Positions 23,980-33,618 of a stretch of 64,000 bases of DNA are shown here, in pieces. Below the pieces are notes generated by a model, which saw only the letters and a list, made by a program, of their open reading frames with translations, searched no databases and was not told the origin of the DNA. Source of the DNA: Butyricicoccus sp. (GTDB lineage Bacteria; Bacillota; Clostridia; Oscillospirales; Butyricicoccaceae); NCBI GenBank assembly GCA_020025755.1, contig JAHHRO010000001.1:42902-106901 (forward strand), read 5' to 3'. Made by a program: the position numbers and the translations under genes. Numbering within the stretch: position 1 is the stretch's first letter; each line of letters starts with the position of its first letter.

Positions 23980-24291
23980 ATGTACGAAACATTTCAGACG
24001 ATCTCTCCTGAGCAAGCCAAAAAAATGATGGATGAAATGCCCGTTACCATTTTAGATGTGCGTGAAGCAACGGAATTTTGCTCGGGTCATATTCCCCATG
24101 CGCAAAATCTGCCGGTTGGATCGGTACGCCGACTTGCTTCTTCCGCCCTGCCCGACCCCGATGCCACCATTCTGGTATACTGCCTGAGCGGCATGCGCTC
24201 TGCGACAGCCTGCACCATTCTCACGGAGCTTGGATACAACAAAGTCTATGACTTTGGCGGTATTGCATCGTGGCCCTATGAAATCGAATGA
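23980..24291 (+). CDS. Rhodanese-like sulfurtransferase
   Basis: 103 aa single rhodanese domain. TILDVREATEFCSGHIPHAQNLPVGS (about 23-48) is followed by the active-site loop VYCLSGMRSATA (Cys near residue 68) and VYDFGGIASWPYEIE. Likely carries persulfide sulfur in the cytosol; physiological acceptor unknown. RBS AAAGGA. Monocistronic, with its own terminator. Confidence 0.92.
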   Translation: MYETFQTISPEQAKKMMDEMPVTILDVREATEFCSGHIPHAQNLPVGSVRRLASSALPDPDATILVYCLSGMRSATACTILTELGYNKVYDFGGIASWPYEIE

Positions 24292-24299
24292 TACCATGC

Positions 24300-24325
24300 A
24301 AAAGGAGCCTGTTACGGCTCCTTTT
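24300..24325 (+). terminator. Terminator after the rhodanese gene
   Basis: AAAAGGAGCC/GGCTCCTTTT stem with a 6-nt loop. Confidence 0.92.
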
Positions 24326-24373
24326 CTTCGTTTTACAAGTGTATACAGATATCATTTTTTCGCCGGAATAACA

Positions 24374-24402
24374 TTGATTTCAATTTTAGAAAGTGCTAAA
24401 AT
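24374..24402 (+). promoter_or_regulatory. Promoter of pepD
   Basis: TTGATT (24374-24379), 17 nt, TAAAAT (24397-24402); about 80-nt leader with a small GCGC hairpin. Confidence 0.65.
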
Positions 24403-24487
24403 TGTACTATCCGTGCGAGAGTAAAATCTGTAAAACAACGCGCTTTCGCACAAGCGCACTCTTAATTCTATTGTAAAGGACTGTAAT

Positions 24488-25942
24488 ATGATGACTTACA
24501 AGATCACTGGATTTGAACCAGTTTCCCTATTCCACTTTTTCGAGGAGATCAGTGCGATCCCTCGCGGCTCCTACAATGAGAAGGCGATCAGCGATTTTCT
24601 GGTAGACTTCGCCAAGGCACGCGGTCTGTGGTACCATCAGGACGAACTGCATAATGTTATTATTAAAAAATCGGGCAGCAAGGGTGCGGAAAACCTGCCT
24701 GCCGTTATGATGCAGGGCCATACCGATATGGTCTGTGAAAAACGCGCTGATGCCCGCCATGATTTTGAAAAGGACGGACTTGATCTCATCGTAGAAAACG
24801 GTGTTCTGCGTGCCAACGGAACAACCCTCGGCGCAGATAACGGCATTGCTGTTGCATTGATGCTCGCGGTTCTGGACGATGACCAACTGGCACATCCTCC
24901 GCTCGAATGCGTTTTCACCTCGCAGGAGGAGGTCGGACTGGGCGGCGCAACCACGCTGGACAAATCCCTGCTTTCCGCACGCACCATGATCAATCTGGAC
25001 TCTGAAGATGAAGGCGTTGCAACCGTCAGCTGTGCAGGCGGCATGCGCTTTGCCATGACCCGTACAATCACACGCCATACCGCTTCCGGTAAGCTGCTGA
25101 AGATCGATATTTCCGGTCTGCTGGGTGGTCACTCGGGCATTGATATCGACAAGGAACGTCAGAACGGCATCATCCTGCTCGCGCGTCTGGTCAACCGCCT
25201 GCTCCACGAGACAGGTGCGGAACTGGTATCGCTGGGCGGCGGCTCCAAGGACAATGCGATCCCACGCGAGACCACTGCTGTATTGGTGGTATCCGCAGAC
25301 GAGATCGAAAAGGCGCAGGCACTCGCACAGGCACTCGCAGATGATTTCTCTGCCGAGATCTGTCCATTCGAGCCCGACTTTACATGCACCGTTGGTGTGA
25401 CCGACGGCTCTGCGGAGGTCGTATCCAAAGAGGATGCAACGGCATTCGTCAGCGCGATCTGCCTTGCACCGAATGGCGTGCGCCAGCGCAACCGCAAGCA
25501 GGACGGTTTTGTTGTGACCTCACTGAACCTTGGTATCGCAAAGCTGGATAACACCACGGCAACACTGGTGTTTGCACCGCGTTCCTCTGTCGCTTCTCTT
25601 CAGGAGGATACCAAGGAACGTCTGTTCCTGCTGGCTGAGACCTTCGGTTTTGCCTGCGAGATCACCGGTGAATATCCGGGCTGGAGTTTTGCAGAGGAGT
25701 CCCCGATCCGCGACCTGTTTAAAGAAAGTTATCAGACTCTGTTCGGCACAGATCTGAAGATCGAGGCGATCCATGCCGGTTTGGAATGTGGTCTGTTCTC
25801 CGATGCAATGCCGGAACTGGACGCAATCGCTGTAGGTCCAACCATCCGCGGCTGCCACACACCAGACGAATACCTGCCGCTCGACTCCTGCGCGCGCTTC
25901 TACACCCTGCTCGTTGATGTTCTGGCGCGTTTGGCAAAGTAA
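24488..25942 (+). CDS. pepD: Aminoacyl-histidine dipeptidase (M20C, PepD)
   Basis: 484 aa cytosolic di-zinc peptidase acting on Xaa-His and other dipeptides. Metal-ligand motifs: MQGHTDMVCEK (about 77-87), LGADNGIAVAL (about 116-126), TSQEEVGLGGA (about 144-154, catalytic Glu) and LDSEDEG. The lid/dimerisation domain includes GLLGGHSGIDIDKERQN. The C-terminal AIHAGLECGLF and GPTIRGCHTPDEYL complete the metal site. RBS AAGGA 7 nt upstream. The oligopeptide transporter next door may supply its substrates. Confidence 0.96.
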   Translation: MMTYKITGFEPVSLFHFFEEISAIPRGSYNEKAISDFLVDFAKARGLWYHQDELHNVIIKKSGSKGAENLPAVMMQGHTDMVCEKRADARHDFEKDGLDLIVENGVLRANGTTLGADNGIAVALMLAVLDDDQLAHPPLECVFTSQEEVGLGGATTLDKSLLSARTMINLDSEDEGVATVSCAGGMRFAMTRTITRHTASGKLLKIDISGLLGGHSGIDIDKERQNGIILLARLVNRLLHETGAELVSLGGGSKDNAIPRETTAVLVVSADEIEKAQALAQALADDFSAEICPFEPDFTCTVGVTDGSAEVVSKEDATAFVSAICLAPNGVRQRNRKQDGFVVTSLNLGIAKLDNTTATLVFAPRSSVASLQEDTKERLFLLAETFGFACEITGEYPGWSFAEESPIRDLFKESYQTLFGTDLKIEAIHAGLECGLFSDAMPELDAIAVGPTIRGCHTPDEYLPLDSCARFYTLLVDVLARLAK

Positions 25943-26140
25943 TATATTTTTGGTATCATTTGGATCCATCCTATCTCTGTGTTCGGCATAAATTCTCGTA
26001 CTTTTGTATAAAAAACACTTCCCTTTCAGCTGATAAAGTGATATAATATCTCTTATATCTATCCTCGGGCTGTTTTGATACCGCCCTTTGTGCCATGCAA
26101 AACACGCACAAAAAGAGGAGTTTAGAAAGGAAAGCTATCC

Positions 26141-28033
26141 ATGCCAAACAACAAGAATGACTTTAAGCCGTATATTCCGGCCGACCGTGTGGTTCCGGAA
26201 TTTACGGTGACCTCGATCTTGATTGGTATCCTGCTTGCGATCGTGTTTGGTGCTGCCAACGCATACCTCGGTCTGCGTGTTGGTATGACGGTCTCTGCGT
26301 CTATCCCAGCGGCCGTTATCTCTATGGGCATCATCCGTGTGATCCTGCGCAAGGATTCCATTCTGGAAAACAACCTCGTACAGACCATTGGTTCTGCCGG
26401 TGAGTCTGTCGCTGCTGGTGCGATCTTCACCCTGCCTGCCCTGTTCCTGTGGTCCAAGGAAGGTCTGATCGATCCCCCCAGCATGCTCACCATCTTCCTC
26501 ATTGCATTGGTCGGCGGTCTGCTCGGCGTTGCCTTTATGGTTCCGCTGCGTCAAGCCCTGATCGTTGAGGAGCACGGCACACTGCCCTTCCCTGAAGGCA
26601 AGGCATGTGCAGAGGTCCTGCTCGCCGGTGAAGAAGGCGGCGCAAAGGCAGGCACTGTATTTGCAGGCCTCGGTATCTCTGCGGCTTACAAATTCTTTGC
26701 AGATGGTATGAAAGTATTCCCCAGCGAAGTCGGCTATGATATCAAGAGCTATGCCGGTTCTTCCATCGGCGTACAGGTTCTGCCTGCGCTGGCTGGTGTC
26801 GGCTACATCTGCGGTCCAAAGATCTCCAGCTATATGCTGGCAGGCTCTACGCTGAGCTGGTTTGTCCTCATGCCCATGATCGCGCTGTTCGGCGGTGACG
26901 CAATCATCTTCCCAGGCACAAAGCCGATTTCCGCTTTGGCTCCTGGTGATCTGTGGGGCACTTACATCAAGTACATCGGTGCCGGTGCCGTTGCAGCCGG
27001 CGGTATCATCAGCCTTGTCAAGAATCTGCCGCTCATCGGCCGTACCTTTGGTCAGGCGATGAAGAGCATGAACAAAGAGCATGCAGGCAAAAAGACCCTG
27101 CGCACCGAGCAGGATCTTCCCATGCCTGTGCTGCTTATCATGGTTGCTGTGATCGCAGTTGCGATCTGGCTGCTCCCTGCATTCCCTGTGAACCCGCTTG
27201 GTGCAGTCATCGTTGTTGTATTCGGTTTCTTCTTTGCAACCGTTTCCTCCCGTATGGTGGGTCTCGTTGGTTCCTCCAACAACCCGGTTTCGGGTATGGC
27301 GATCGCGACCCTCATCATCGCAACCCTCGCACTCAAGAGCACCGGCGTGACCGGTACACAGGGCATGGTCGGTGCAATCGCCATCGGCGGTATCATCTGT
27401 ATCATTGCAGCGATCGCAGGCGACTGCTCGCAGGACCTCAAGACCGGCTTTATTTTGGGTGCGACCCCAAAGAAGCAGCAGATCGGTGAGATGATCGGTG
27501 TCGTGATATCTGCAACTGCAATTGGTGGTGTCCTCTATCTGCTCGATCGTGCATGGGGCTATGGTACAAGCGACATCCCTGCACCACAGGGTACGATGAT
27601 GAAGCTGCTCGTTGAGGGTATCATGAATGCACAGCTCCCATGGGCACTCATTCTGACTGGTGCTTGTGTCGCGATCGTCATCGAGATCGTCAAGATCCCT
27701 GTCATGCCGTTCGCAGTTGGCATGTATCTGCCATTCAGCCTCAATGCTGGTATCATGTGCGGCGGTATCGTTCGCTTTATCATGGAGCACCGCAAGGTTT
27801 CCGAGGATGAGAAGAAGGATTCCATCGACCGCGGTATCCTGTACACCTCCGGTTTGATCGCCGGTGAAGGTCTGATGGGCGTTATTTTGGCGATCCTCGC
27901 GATCTTCAAGCTCGACAAGAAGATCATCTCTCCCTTCTCGATCGGTCAGATCGGCGCACTGGTTGTCTTTGTCGGTCTGCTTGGCTCGCTCGCATGGGTA
28001 TGCCTCAAGCGCGAAAAGAAGAACGACAACTGA
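26141..28033 (+). CDS. OPT-family oligopeptide transporter
   Basis: 630 aa, about 14-16 TM helices. The N-terminal EFTVTSILIGILLAIVFGAANAYLGLRVGMTVSASIPAAVIS (about 20-60) and GTLPFPEGKACAEVL (about 147-161), together with SSNNPVSGMAIATL, are OPT/EspB-like signatures. Imports short peptides, probably driven by the proton gradient. A TATAAT at 26042-26047 marks a probable promoter, with a weak -35. Its location after pepD suggests coupled peptide uptake and hydrolysis, but they are separate transcripts. Confidence 0.94.
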   Translation: MPNNKNDFKPYIPADRVVPEFTVTSILIGILLAIVFGAANAYLGLRVGMTVSASIPAAVISMGIIRVILRKDSILENNLVQTIGSAGESVAAGAIFTLPALFLWSKEGLIDPPSMLTIFLIALVGGLLGVAFMVPLRQALIVEEHGTLPFPEGKACAEVLLAGEEGGAKAGTVFAGLGISAAYKFFADGMKVFPSEVGYDIKSYAGSSIGVQVLPALAGVGYICGPKISSYMLAGSTLSWFVLMPMIALFGGDAIIFPGTKPISALAPGDLWGTYIKYIGAGAVAAGGIISLVKNLPLIGRTFGQAMKSMNKEHAGKKTLRTEQDLPMPVLLIMVAVIAVAIWLLPAFPVNPLGAVIVVVFGFFFATVSSRMVGLVGSSNNPVSGMAIATLIIATLALKSTGVTGTQGMVGAIAIGGIICIIAAIAGDCSQDLKTGFILGATPKKQQIGEMIGVVISATAIGGVLYLLDRAWGYGTSDIPAPQGTMMKLLVEGIMNAQLPWALILTGACVAIVIEIVKIPVMPFAVGMYLPFSLNAGIMCGGIVRFIMEHRKVSEDEKKDSIDRGILYTSGLIAGEGLMGVILAILAIFKLDKKIISPFSIGQIGALVVFVGLLGSLAWVCLKREKKNDN

Positions 28034-28049
28034 TTTTTTGCATGAATCT

Positions 28050-28096
28050 GATGCAGCCCGCCCACCCTTGGGCTGGCTGCATCTTTCTCTTTTTGA
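28050..28096 (+). terminator. Terminator or attenuator after the OPT gene
   Basis: GATGCAGCC/GGCTGCATC stem followed by a T/C-rich run that leads straight into the RBS of the next gene (AAAGGAGG). It could attenuate expression of the downstream pair. Confidence 0.6.
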
Positions 28097-28109
28097 AAGG
28101 AGGCGCACG

Positions 28110-28466
28110 ATGCGCAAGAAAAAAGAATCCGAGAATTATCTGGACTTTATCCCTGTGCGCAATCCCGACTTTGCATTCCGCACAGAGGAGGATGGCACGA
28201 TAACGGTGCTTGTTGAGTGGACGGGCTTTTATCATCGCCTCGCCCAGCGGTTTTTCCATCGGCCGCGTGTGAGCGAGATCAAACTCGACACCTATGGCAG
28301 CTTTATCTGGCTTACGATCGACGGAAAAAAGAATGTGTTTGAGATCTCCGAGATCTTCCTTGCCCATTTTGATGCACTGGAAAACGGCATGACACGTCTC
28401 ATACAGTTTCTGGAGATCATGCGTGACCATCATCTGATTACATGGAAAGGAGCGGACAAAACATGA
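28110..28466 (+). CDS. PqqD-like small protein
   Basis: 118 aa. After a basic start (MRKKKESENYLDFIPVRN) comes a PqqD/RRE-like fold: VSEIKLDTYGSFIWLTIDGKKNVFEISEIFLAHFDA (about 55-92) and TRLIQFLEIMRDHHLITW. PqqD folds bind peptides in RiPP pathways, but no radical-SAM enzyme or precursor peptide is near, so a RiPP role is not supported. RBS AAAGGAGG. Stop overlaps the next start (ATGA). Confidence 0.75.
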   Translation: MRKKKESENYLDFIPVRNPDFAFRTEEDGTITVLVEWTGFYHRLAQRFFHRPRVSEIKLDTYGSFIWLTIDGKKNVFEISEIFLAHFDALENGMTRLIQFLEIMRDHHLITWKGADKT

Positions 28467-28816
28467 GTATTTTACAGTACATCCCCTACGTCCTGCTGTT
28501 CGCCCTTGCCACGGCGATCATCTACGGCTGGGGGTTATGGCGCACACAGAACCAAAGCCGTGACCTTACCGCCATGCTGCTCGCCAAGGGCGTGTCCCGT
28601 GTGCGCAAGCACCTGCGCCGGCATGGATCGATGACACGAAAAGAGCTGGAAGCGGTCGTGAAAGGACTTTCTGCCAGCCAGCCGTTTTCCTCCAAACGGA
28701 TCGGCGTGACTGACCCGAAGCAGTTTTTGGACTCCCTTCTGCCGTATATGTGTACCCAAAAGCTGATCGAGCAGCGCACTGAGGGCAGCCGGATCGTTTA
28801 CGCATACAGAAAATAA
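28463..28816 (+). CDS. Small membrane-anchored protein with winged-helix-like C-terminus
   Basis: 117 aa, function unknown. One N-terminal TM helix (SILQYIPYVLLFALATAIIYGWGLW, about 2-26). A cytosolic basic domain (RVRKHLRRHGSMTRKELEAVVKGL, then FLDSLLPYMCTQKLIEQRTEGSRIVYAYRK) resembles a small winged helix. Translationally coupled to the PqqD-like gene, so the two probably act together. Confidence 0.7.
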   Translation: MSILQYIPYVLLFALATAIIYGWGLWRTQNQSRDLTAMLLAKGVSRVRKHLRRHGSMTRKELEAVVKGLSASQPFSSKRIGVTDPKQFLDSLLPYMCTQKLIEQRTEGSRIVYAYRK

Positions 28817-28818
28817 AT

Positions 28819-28846
28819 GCCAGCTTTTGCTGGCTTTATTTTTTTG
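28819..28846 (+). terminator. Terminator after the PqqD-like pair
   Basis: GCCAGC-tttt-GCTGGC stem followed by a T-rich tract. Confidence 0.92.
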
Positions 28847-28919
28847 AAAAATATATCCCTTTGTCACCAAACTGTAAGTTTCATCTGTTATGCTGAGTCT
28901 ATCAAGGAGGTTATCTGCT

Positions 28920-29603
28920 ATGGAAATTTTACGCTGTGAAAATCTCACAAAGACATACGGCTCGGGAGAAACGATGGTCACCGCGCTCGATCATATCGAT
29001 CTATCCATTCAAAAAGGAGAATTCGTCTCCATCATCGGCAGCTCAGGTTCAGGGAAGTCCACACTGCTGCATCTATTGGGTGGCGTGGATCGCCCCACAG
29101 AGGGACAGATCTACATTGAGGACACGAACCTGTCTGCGCTCAATGAAGAACAGCTTGCGATCTTCCGCCGCCGCAAGGTTGGACTGATCTACCAGTTCTA
29201 CAATCTGATCCCCACACTGGATGTGCAGAAAAATATCCTGCTCCCTCTGCTTCTGGACAACAGGAAGCCGGATCCCGAGCGATTCAAGGAGATCGTTTCT
29301 TCCCTTGGGCTGCAAGATCGGCTGCATCATCTGCCGAGCGAATTATCCGGCGGACAGCAGCAGCGTGCCGCCATTGGACGCGCCCTCATCTACCGCCCTG
29401 CGATCCTGCTTGCCGATGAGCCGACCGGTAATCTCGACCGCAAAAATTCCGAGGAAACGATCGCCCTGCTCAAGCACTCCAACCGCCGCTACGGGCAGAC
29501 CATCCTGCTCATCACCCATGATGAAAAGATCGCGCTGGAGGCTGACCGCATTATCACGCTGGAAGATGGACGGATCGTCAGAGATGAGGCGGTGCATCCA
29601 TGA
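28920..29603 (+). CDS. ABC transporter ATP-binding protein (LolD/MacB/BceA type)
   Basis: 227 aa. Walker A GSSGSGKSTLLHLLGG (about 39-54), Q-loop YQFYNLIPTLDV, signature LSGGQQQRAAIGRAL (about 140-154), Walker B ILLADEPTGNLD (about 161-172), H-loop LLITHDE. The subgroup pairs with large FtsX-type permeases in peptide-antibiotic export/sensing or lipoprotein handling. RBS AAGGAGG. Stop overlaps the permease start (ATGA). Confidence 0.95.
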   Translation: MEILRCENLTKTYGSGETMVTALDHIDLSIQKGEFVSIIGSSGSGKSTLLHLLGGVDRPTEGQIYIEDTNLSALNEEQLAIFRRRKVGLIYQFYNLIPTLDVQKNILLPLLLDNRKPDPERFKEIVSSLGLQDRLHHLPSELSGGQQQRAAIGRALIYRPAILLADEPTGNLDRKNSEETIALLKHSNRRYGQTILLITHDEKIALEADRIITLEDGRIVRDEAVHP

Positions 29604-32278
29604 ATATCCTCCGCTCCTATACACTGGACTATCTGCGCCGCAACAAACGTACCTCTCTTTCCATCATGATCGCTATTCTGCTGGTCACCACCATGCTCTC
29701 CGCACTCTGCGGCATCTGCGTGACGACATGGACGGATAATGTACGGCTGACGAGGGAGGAAAGCGGAAACTGGCATGGCGAATTGTTTGATCGTACCTTT
29801 GGACGAGATCTCGATCTGATCGAACACTATGCCACCGTAGACGCCACGCTCATCAAAGGTCCATGGCTTGCCGCGCAGACAGATCCTTCCGACCCTAAGC
29901 GACCCTATCTGGTGTTCCGCGATGCAAATGCGGCATATTGGGATTCCATGCCCGAAAAGGATCTCATCCTTGAGGGACGTATCCCCCAAAAAGCAGGAGA
30001 GCTTGCACTGTCCAAGCAATATTTCGATGACCACCCGGAAACACAGGTCGGGGATGTCTGGCAGCTCCCGCTCGGCAGACGCACGGTCGATGGCCGTATC
30101 TTGGAGAACACCGAATCCTTTACCACAGGGGAGCGATTTGAGCACATCCAAACCGTTCCCTATACCATTGTCGGCAAGCTGGATGTCACGACCCCATCGA
30201 CCACCCCTGCCTATACTGCGCTGGGATATCTTGAGGAAAGCAGTATCGCTCCGAATGACCAGATCACGGTCTATCTGCGCTTTCGGAACATGCGCGATAC
30301 CTACCGCGAACTTCCCAAGATCGCGGCTGCACTTGGCTGGCAGACCGACGAATATGGACAGTACAACCTCAGATATAATGCTTCATATCTGGGACACTAT
30401 CTAATCTTTCCTGATGGACTTCTTCAAAATCTATCCCTGAGCCAGCTTTCCCTGCCGCTGTCTGCTTTGACACTTGCAGTGCTTGTAGTCTCCGTGTTCG
30501 TGCTCATCATTCACAATTCCTTTGCGGTCTCTGCTGCGGCACGCCTGACACACCTTGGAATCTTATCCAGTATTGGTGCGACCCCACGACAGATCAAGGG
30601 GTCTATTCTGTTTGAGGGCATGCTCCTGACTGTGATCCCACTTCCACTCGGTTTGCTCTTTGGCTGGGTACTGGATGCAGGTATGTTTTCTCTCATTAAC
30701 AGCACCAACCAAAACATGCGTGAGGCAGGAGATGTGATTTTCACTTACGGTCTGCCTGCCTGCATCCCTGCCATTGTCTTAACGCTCATTACGGTGTATC
30801 TATCTGCACGGATCCCTGCCAGACAGATGGCGAAGCTGTCCCCCATTGCAGCCATTCGTCAAGGGGATGGAGACGCACGCAAGAAACCACGAAAACACCC
30901 CATCCTGCTGCGCACTTTCGGGCTGACCGGAGAACTGTCCGCACGCGCTTTGGATGTCCGGCGCAAGGCTTACCGCACTGCGACCCTGTCTCTGATCCTG
31001 TCCTTTGCTGCCCTGACCTCGATCTTCTATATCCTGTCCATTCAAGAAGCATCCGAAGTCGTATACCCCACGCAGGAAAACCAGATCTCATTCTCTACGG
31101 AAAACGGCGTGCCACTCACGACAGAGCAAATGCAGCAGCTTCGCACCCTGCCCAATATTGCTTCCATCTCCTATTACAGTCAACTTCCGTTTTCCATCTC
31201 TGTCCCTGCCTCCATGCAGACAGAGGCTCTGCGCACGGCAGACGGTTCCTTTTCCGAGCTTTCCGAAACCGGAAGATTTTACATGACACCACAGGCGGAT
31301 GATACCTTCCGCTTACAGCTTACGGTACATGGCTTGGATACTGAAACCTTCCGTACATTCTGTGCATCTGAGGGGATCGACCCCGAACCATACTTTACAG
31401 ACAAAAACCGTATCATTTTATATAACAAGACCCTGTCGGATAAGCATTCGACCAGACGAGAGCCTGTGTATCACCCCATCCTGAAGCTGTCCACGGGCGA
31501 CACGCTCACCTTGCATGAGCGCGTCTATAACAGCGACGCTTCCGATGCATTCCAGCCAGAGGTGACCATCGGAGATTTTGCAGAGCACCTGCCCTCTCTG
31601 ATTTTTTCCAGTCATTATAATCCGATTGCGATCGTGCCCTTGGAGACTGCACAAAATCTTGCCATGCAAAACAATAACCGAAGGCTGCGTGGTCTGGATC
31701 TGAAGGGCGTTGCCTCTATTCAAACTGCACCGGATACACCTGCATTTCTTTCAGATATCAGTACTGCATCCGATCAGATCGATGCCGCACTCGATCGCTC
31801 TCACGGCTCAGGGGATTACTACATCGTAGATCTTGCAGAAAAAACGGAATCACGGCAAGGCGCAAACCGCATTGTAAAAATATGTGCGACCTTTGTTTCT
31901 CTGCTGCTTGCCCTGATCGGCTTATCCAATATTGCATCTACCGTCTTGGGAAGTCTGCACCAGCGTCGGCGCGAATTTGCCATGCTGCGCTCCGTAGGAC
32001 TGTCTCCGCGCGATCTGCGTAAGATGCTGTTTCTGGAAGCCATCTTCCTTGGTCTGCGCCCTGTACTTTGGAGTCTGCCTGTACAGGCTGGGGTCATCGG
32101 TACATTCCTGTTCATCACGGAAGTGCGTATTTCCGAATATCTGCCATTTTTCCCCATCCTGCCCCTTGCTGTTTTTCTGCTTCTCGTTCTTGCTTCTATT
32201 GTGCTGTGCTACGCCAGAGGGGAACGACGACTCAGACAGGAAAATATTCTGGAAGCCCTGCGTGACGATCTGCTTTGA
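29600..32278 (+). CDS. FtsX-type ABC transporter permease (892 aa)
   Basis: Large permease of the MacB/BceB-like superfamily. An N-terminal TM helix (about 15-40) is followed by a large extracytoplasmic region (about 45-285). A first FtsX-type helix cluster follows (LALVVSVFVLIIHNSFAVSAAARLTHLGILSSIGATPRQIKGS region, about 290-410). A second extracytoplasmic region and a C-terminal FtsX domain (LIGLSNIASTVLGSLHQRRREFAMLRSVGLSPRDLRKML...) complete it. Ends with a typical LRQENILEALRDDLL. Probably forms a complex with the preceding ATPase. A two-component system lies 1.3 kb away and could sense through it, but this is inference. Confidence 0.9.
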   Translation: MNILRSYTLDYLRRNKRTSLSIMIAILLVTTMLSALCGICVTTWTDNVRLTREESGNWHGELFDRTFGRDLDLIEHYATVDATLIKGPWLAAQTDPSDPKRPYLVFRDANAAYWDSMPEKDLILEGRIPQKAGELALSKQYFDDHPETQVGDVWQLPLGRRTVDGRILENTESFTTGERFEHIQTVPYTIVGKLDVTTPSTTPAYTALGYLEESSIAPNDQITVYLRFRNMRDTYRELPKIAAALGWQTDEYGQYNLRYNASYLGHYLIFPDGLLQNLSLSQLSLPLSALTLAVLVVSVFVLIIHNSFAVSAAARLTHLGILSSIGATPRQIKGSILFEGMLLTVIPLPLGLLFGWVLDAGMFSLINSTNQNMREAGDVIFTYGLPACIPAIVLTLITVYLSARIPARQMAKLSPIAAIRQGDGDARKKPRKHPILLRTFGLTGELSARALDVRRKAYRTATLSLILSFAALTSIFYILSIQEASEVVYPTQENQISFSTENGVPLTTEQMQQLRTLPNIASISYYSQLPFSISVPASMQTEALRTADGSFSELSETGRFYMTPQADDTFRLQLTVHGLDTETFRTFCASEGIDPEPYFTDKNRIILYNKTLSDKHSTRREPVYHPILKLSTGDTLTLHERVYNSDASDAFQPEVTIGDFAEHLPSLIFSSHYNPIAIVPLETAQNLAMQNNNRRLRGLDLKGVASIQTAPDTPAFLSDISTASDQIDAALDRSHGSGDYYIVDLAEKTESRQGANRIVKICATFVSLLLALIGLSNIASTVLGSLHQRRREFAMLRSVGLSPRDLRKMLFLEAIFLGLRPVLWSLPVQAGVIGTFLFITEVRISEYLPFFPILPLAVFLLLVLASIVLCYARGERRLRQENILEALRDDLL

Positions 32279-32304
32279 TCTGTAAGCCACGCGTCCTGCA
32301 TCAC

Positions 32305-32347
32305 AAAACGGCTGATTTCTGCCTTATGCGGAAACCAGCCGTTTTTC
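32305..32347 (+). terminator. Terminator of the ABC transporter operon
   Basis: AAAACGGCTG.../...CAGCCGTTTT stem with inner TTTC/GAAA, then T5. It may also serve the convergent gene at 32366. Confidence 0.85.
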
Positions 32348-32365
32348 TTCTGTCTGTTTCAAATT

Positions 32366-33514
32366 TTATGCCATTGGCGTGATCGTGACCTCGACCGAAC
32401 CAGTATCGGCAGCTGGTGGTGCTGCCGCAGGCTGCGGCAGGCTCATTTCAGGCATGGGCATAGGCGGCACCGAAGGTGCATACGCACCGGAAACAATCGC
32501 TTCGAGTGCCTGTGCCTTCTTTTCCTCAAGTTCACGCAGTCTTTGCAGATCCGGCAGTTTTTCAAAGATACGCGCATGTTCTTTTGCCCTGCGATTGCGC
32601 TGATATACTTTGAGCTCCTGTTCCAGTTCCTTCCTGCGTTCTTCCTCGCGCTTTTCATTTGCACGTTCTACCTGCTTCTGCATTCGCCGTTCTTCTTTCA
32701 GCTGGCGGATCTTCTTACGTGCACAGCGGATCACATGATCCATCTCCGCAACTGCCATCTGTACTTCTTTCTTCTCATAGCCCGAACTCTTTGACACTTT
32801 CTGTCGATTTGCATACACACGCCCGATGAGTGCGCGTACATCCTGATCGGTCGTTCCCTTGGCAAGTCGTGCCATATCGCGCCCGACCTGATAGTTGAGC
32901 TTTTTCTTTTGCAGGATCTTCATCTTCTTCTGAAGTTCTTCATTCTTCTTCCGCGTATCCTCGAGCCGTTTCTGATTCATTGCCTGCATCCGCTCAAGCA
33001 TGTGCCTCATTTCTGCCAGCTGCTCGTTCCATGTATCATCTTGCTCCGGATCTTCCAAAACAGAGGACCACTGTGTGATCTCTCCATTCTCCCCGATCAC
33101 AGCACCCTGATTATAGATCCCATTGCCAGACTGCCGCATGAGCGCATAGATGGTTTTTCCGATCATGGCATTGCCTTCCTGCCATGCCGCATCCCCCTGA
33201 GCCATCCAGTCAAGCACATCGGGAGCGATCACGATATGGATCCCCTGTCCAGCCGATGCCGCGAACTGCAGCACTTCTTCTGAACGCTCTCCCAACTCGC
33301 TAAAGGTAAAATTCACCCATGGATACTGCTGCCGCAATGCTTCTGCGATCTGTTCCGGACTGCGTACCTGCTTGATCGGTATTTCCTGCAGCTTTCCTAC
33401 CGTATAGGCATCATATCTCCCGGAGCGAACACTGGAAGCCTTAACCTGCTGTGTGTGCGTATAGCGTTTGTGCTCTCTATAGGGTGATACCCCTTGCATG
33501 GATATTCCATTCAT
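32366..33514 (-). CDS. Coiled-coil protein of unknown function (382 aa)
   Basis: No enzymatic motif recognised. The N-terminal globular part (about 1-150: VRSPEQIAEALRQQYPWVNFTFSELGER, IHIVIAPDVLDWMA) resembles a clostridial DUF in which the first 150 residues hold an alpha/beta domain. Residues about 165-330 are a long charged coiled coil (KKNEELQKKMKILQKKKLNY, RMQKQVERANEKREEERRKE). A Pro/Met-rich tail (PSVPPMPMPEMSLPQP) and an acidic end follow. No signal peptide. Start at 33514 chosen for AAGGGGAAG 5 nt upstream. Possibly a cytosolic scaffold. Confidence 0.7.
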   Translation of the reverse strand: MNGISMQGVSPYREHKRYTHTQQVKASSVRSGRYDAYTVGKLQEIPIKQVRSPEQIAEALRQQYPWVNFTFSELGERSEEVLQFAASAGQGIHIVIAPDVLDWMAQGDAAWQEGNAMIGKTIYALMRQSGNGIYNQGAVIGENGEITQWSSVLEDPEQDDTWNEQLAEMRHMLERMQAMNQKRLEDTRKKNEELQKKMKILQKKKLNYQVGRDMARLAKGTTDQDVRALIGRVYANRQKVSKSSGYEKKEVQMAVAEMDHVIRCARKKIRQLKEERRMQKQVERANEKREEERRKELEQELKVYQRNRRAKEHARIFEKLPDLQRLRELEEKKAQALEAIVSGAYAPSVPPMPMPEMSLPQPAAAPPAADTGSVEVTITPMA

Positions 33515-33575
33515 TCGATCTTCCCCTTTCATCCAAATTTTCAGTGCTCTTATTTGATACATCGACCAAGCTAGA

Positions 33576-33618
33576 ATAAAAATAAGCAGTTTGGGAGCTT
33601 ACTGTGCCCAAACTGCTT
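33576..33618 (-). terminator. Terminator overlapping the histidine kinase stop
   Basis: 12-bp perfect stem AAGCAGTTTGGG/CCCAAACTGCTT spans the kinase stop codon and runs into ATTTTTATT on the minus strand. Confidence 0.88.

Noticed and set aside
26135..28117. 660-codon open frame on the minus strand, rich in Asp/His/Arg
   Set aside because: Antisense shadow of the OPT transporter; composition is that of a complementary frame, with no RBS or motifs.
28110..28816. RiPP biosynthetic cluster around the PqqD-like gene
   Set aside because: No radical-SAM enzyme, precursor peptide or modifying enzyme is present nearby.
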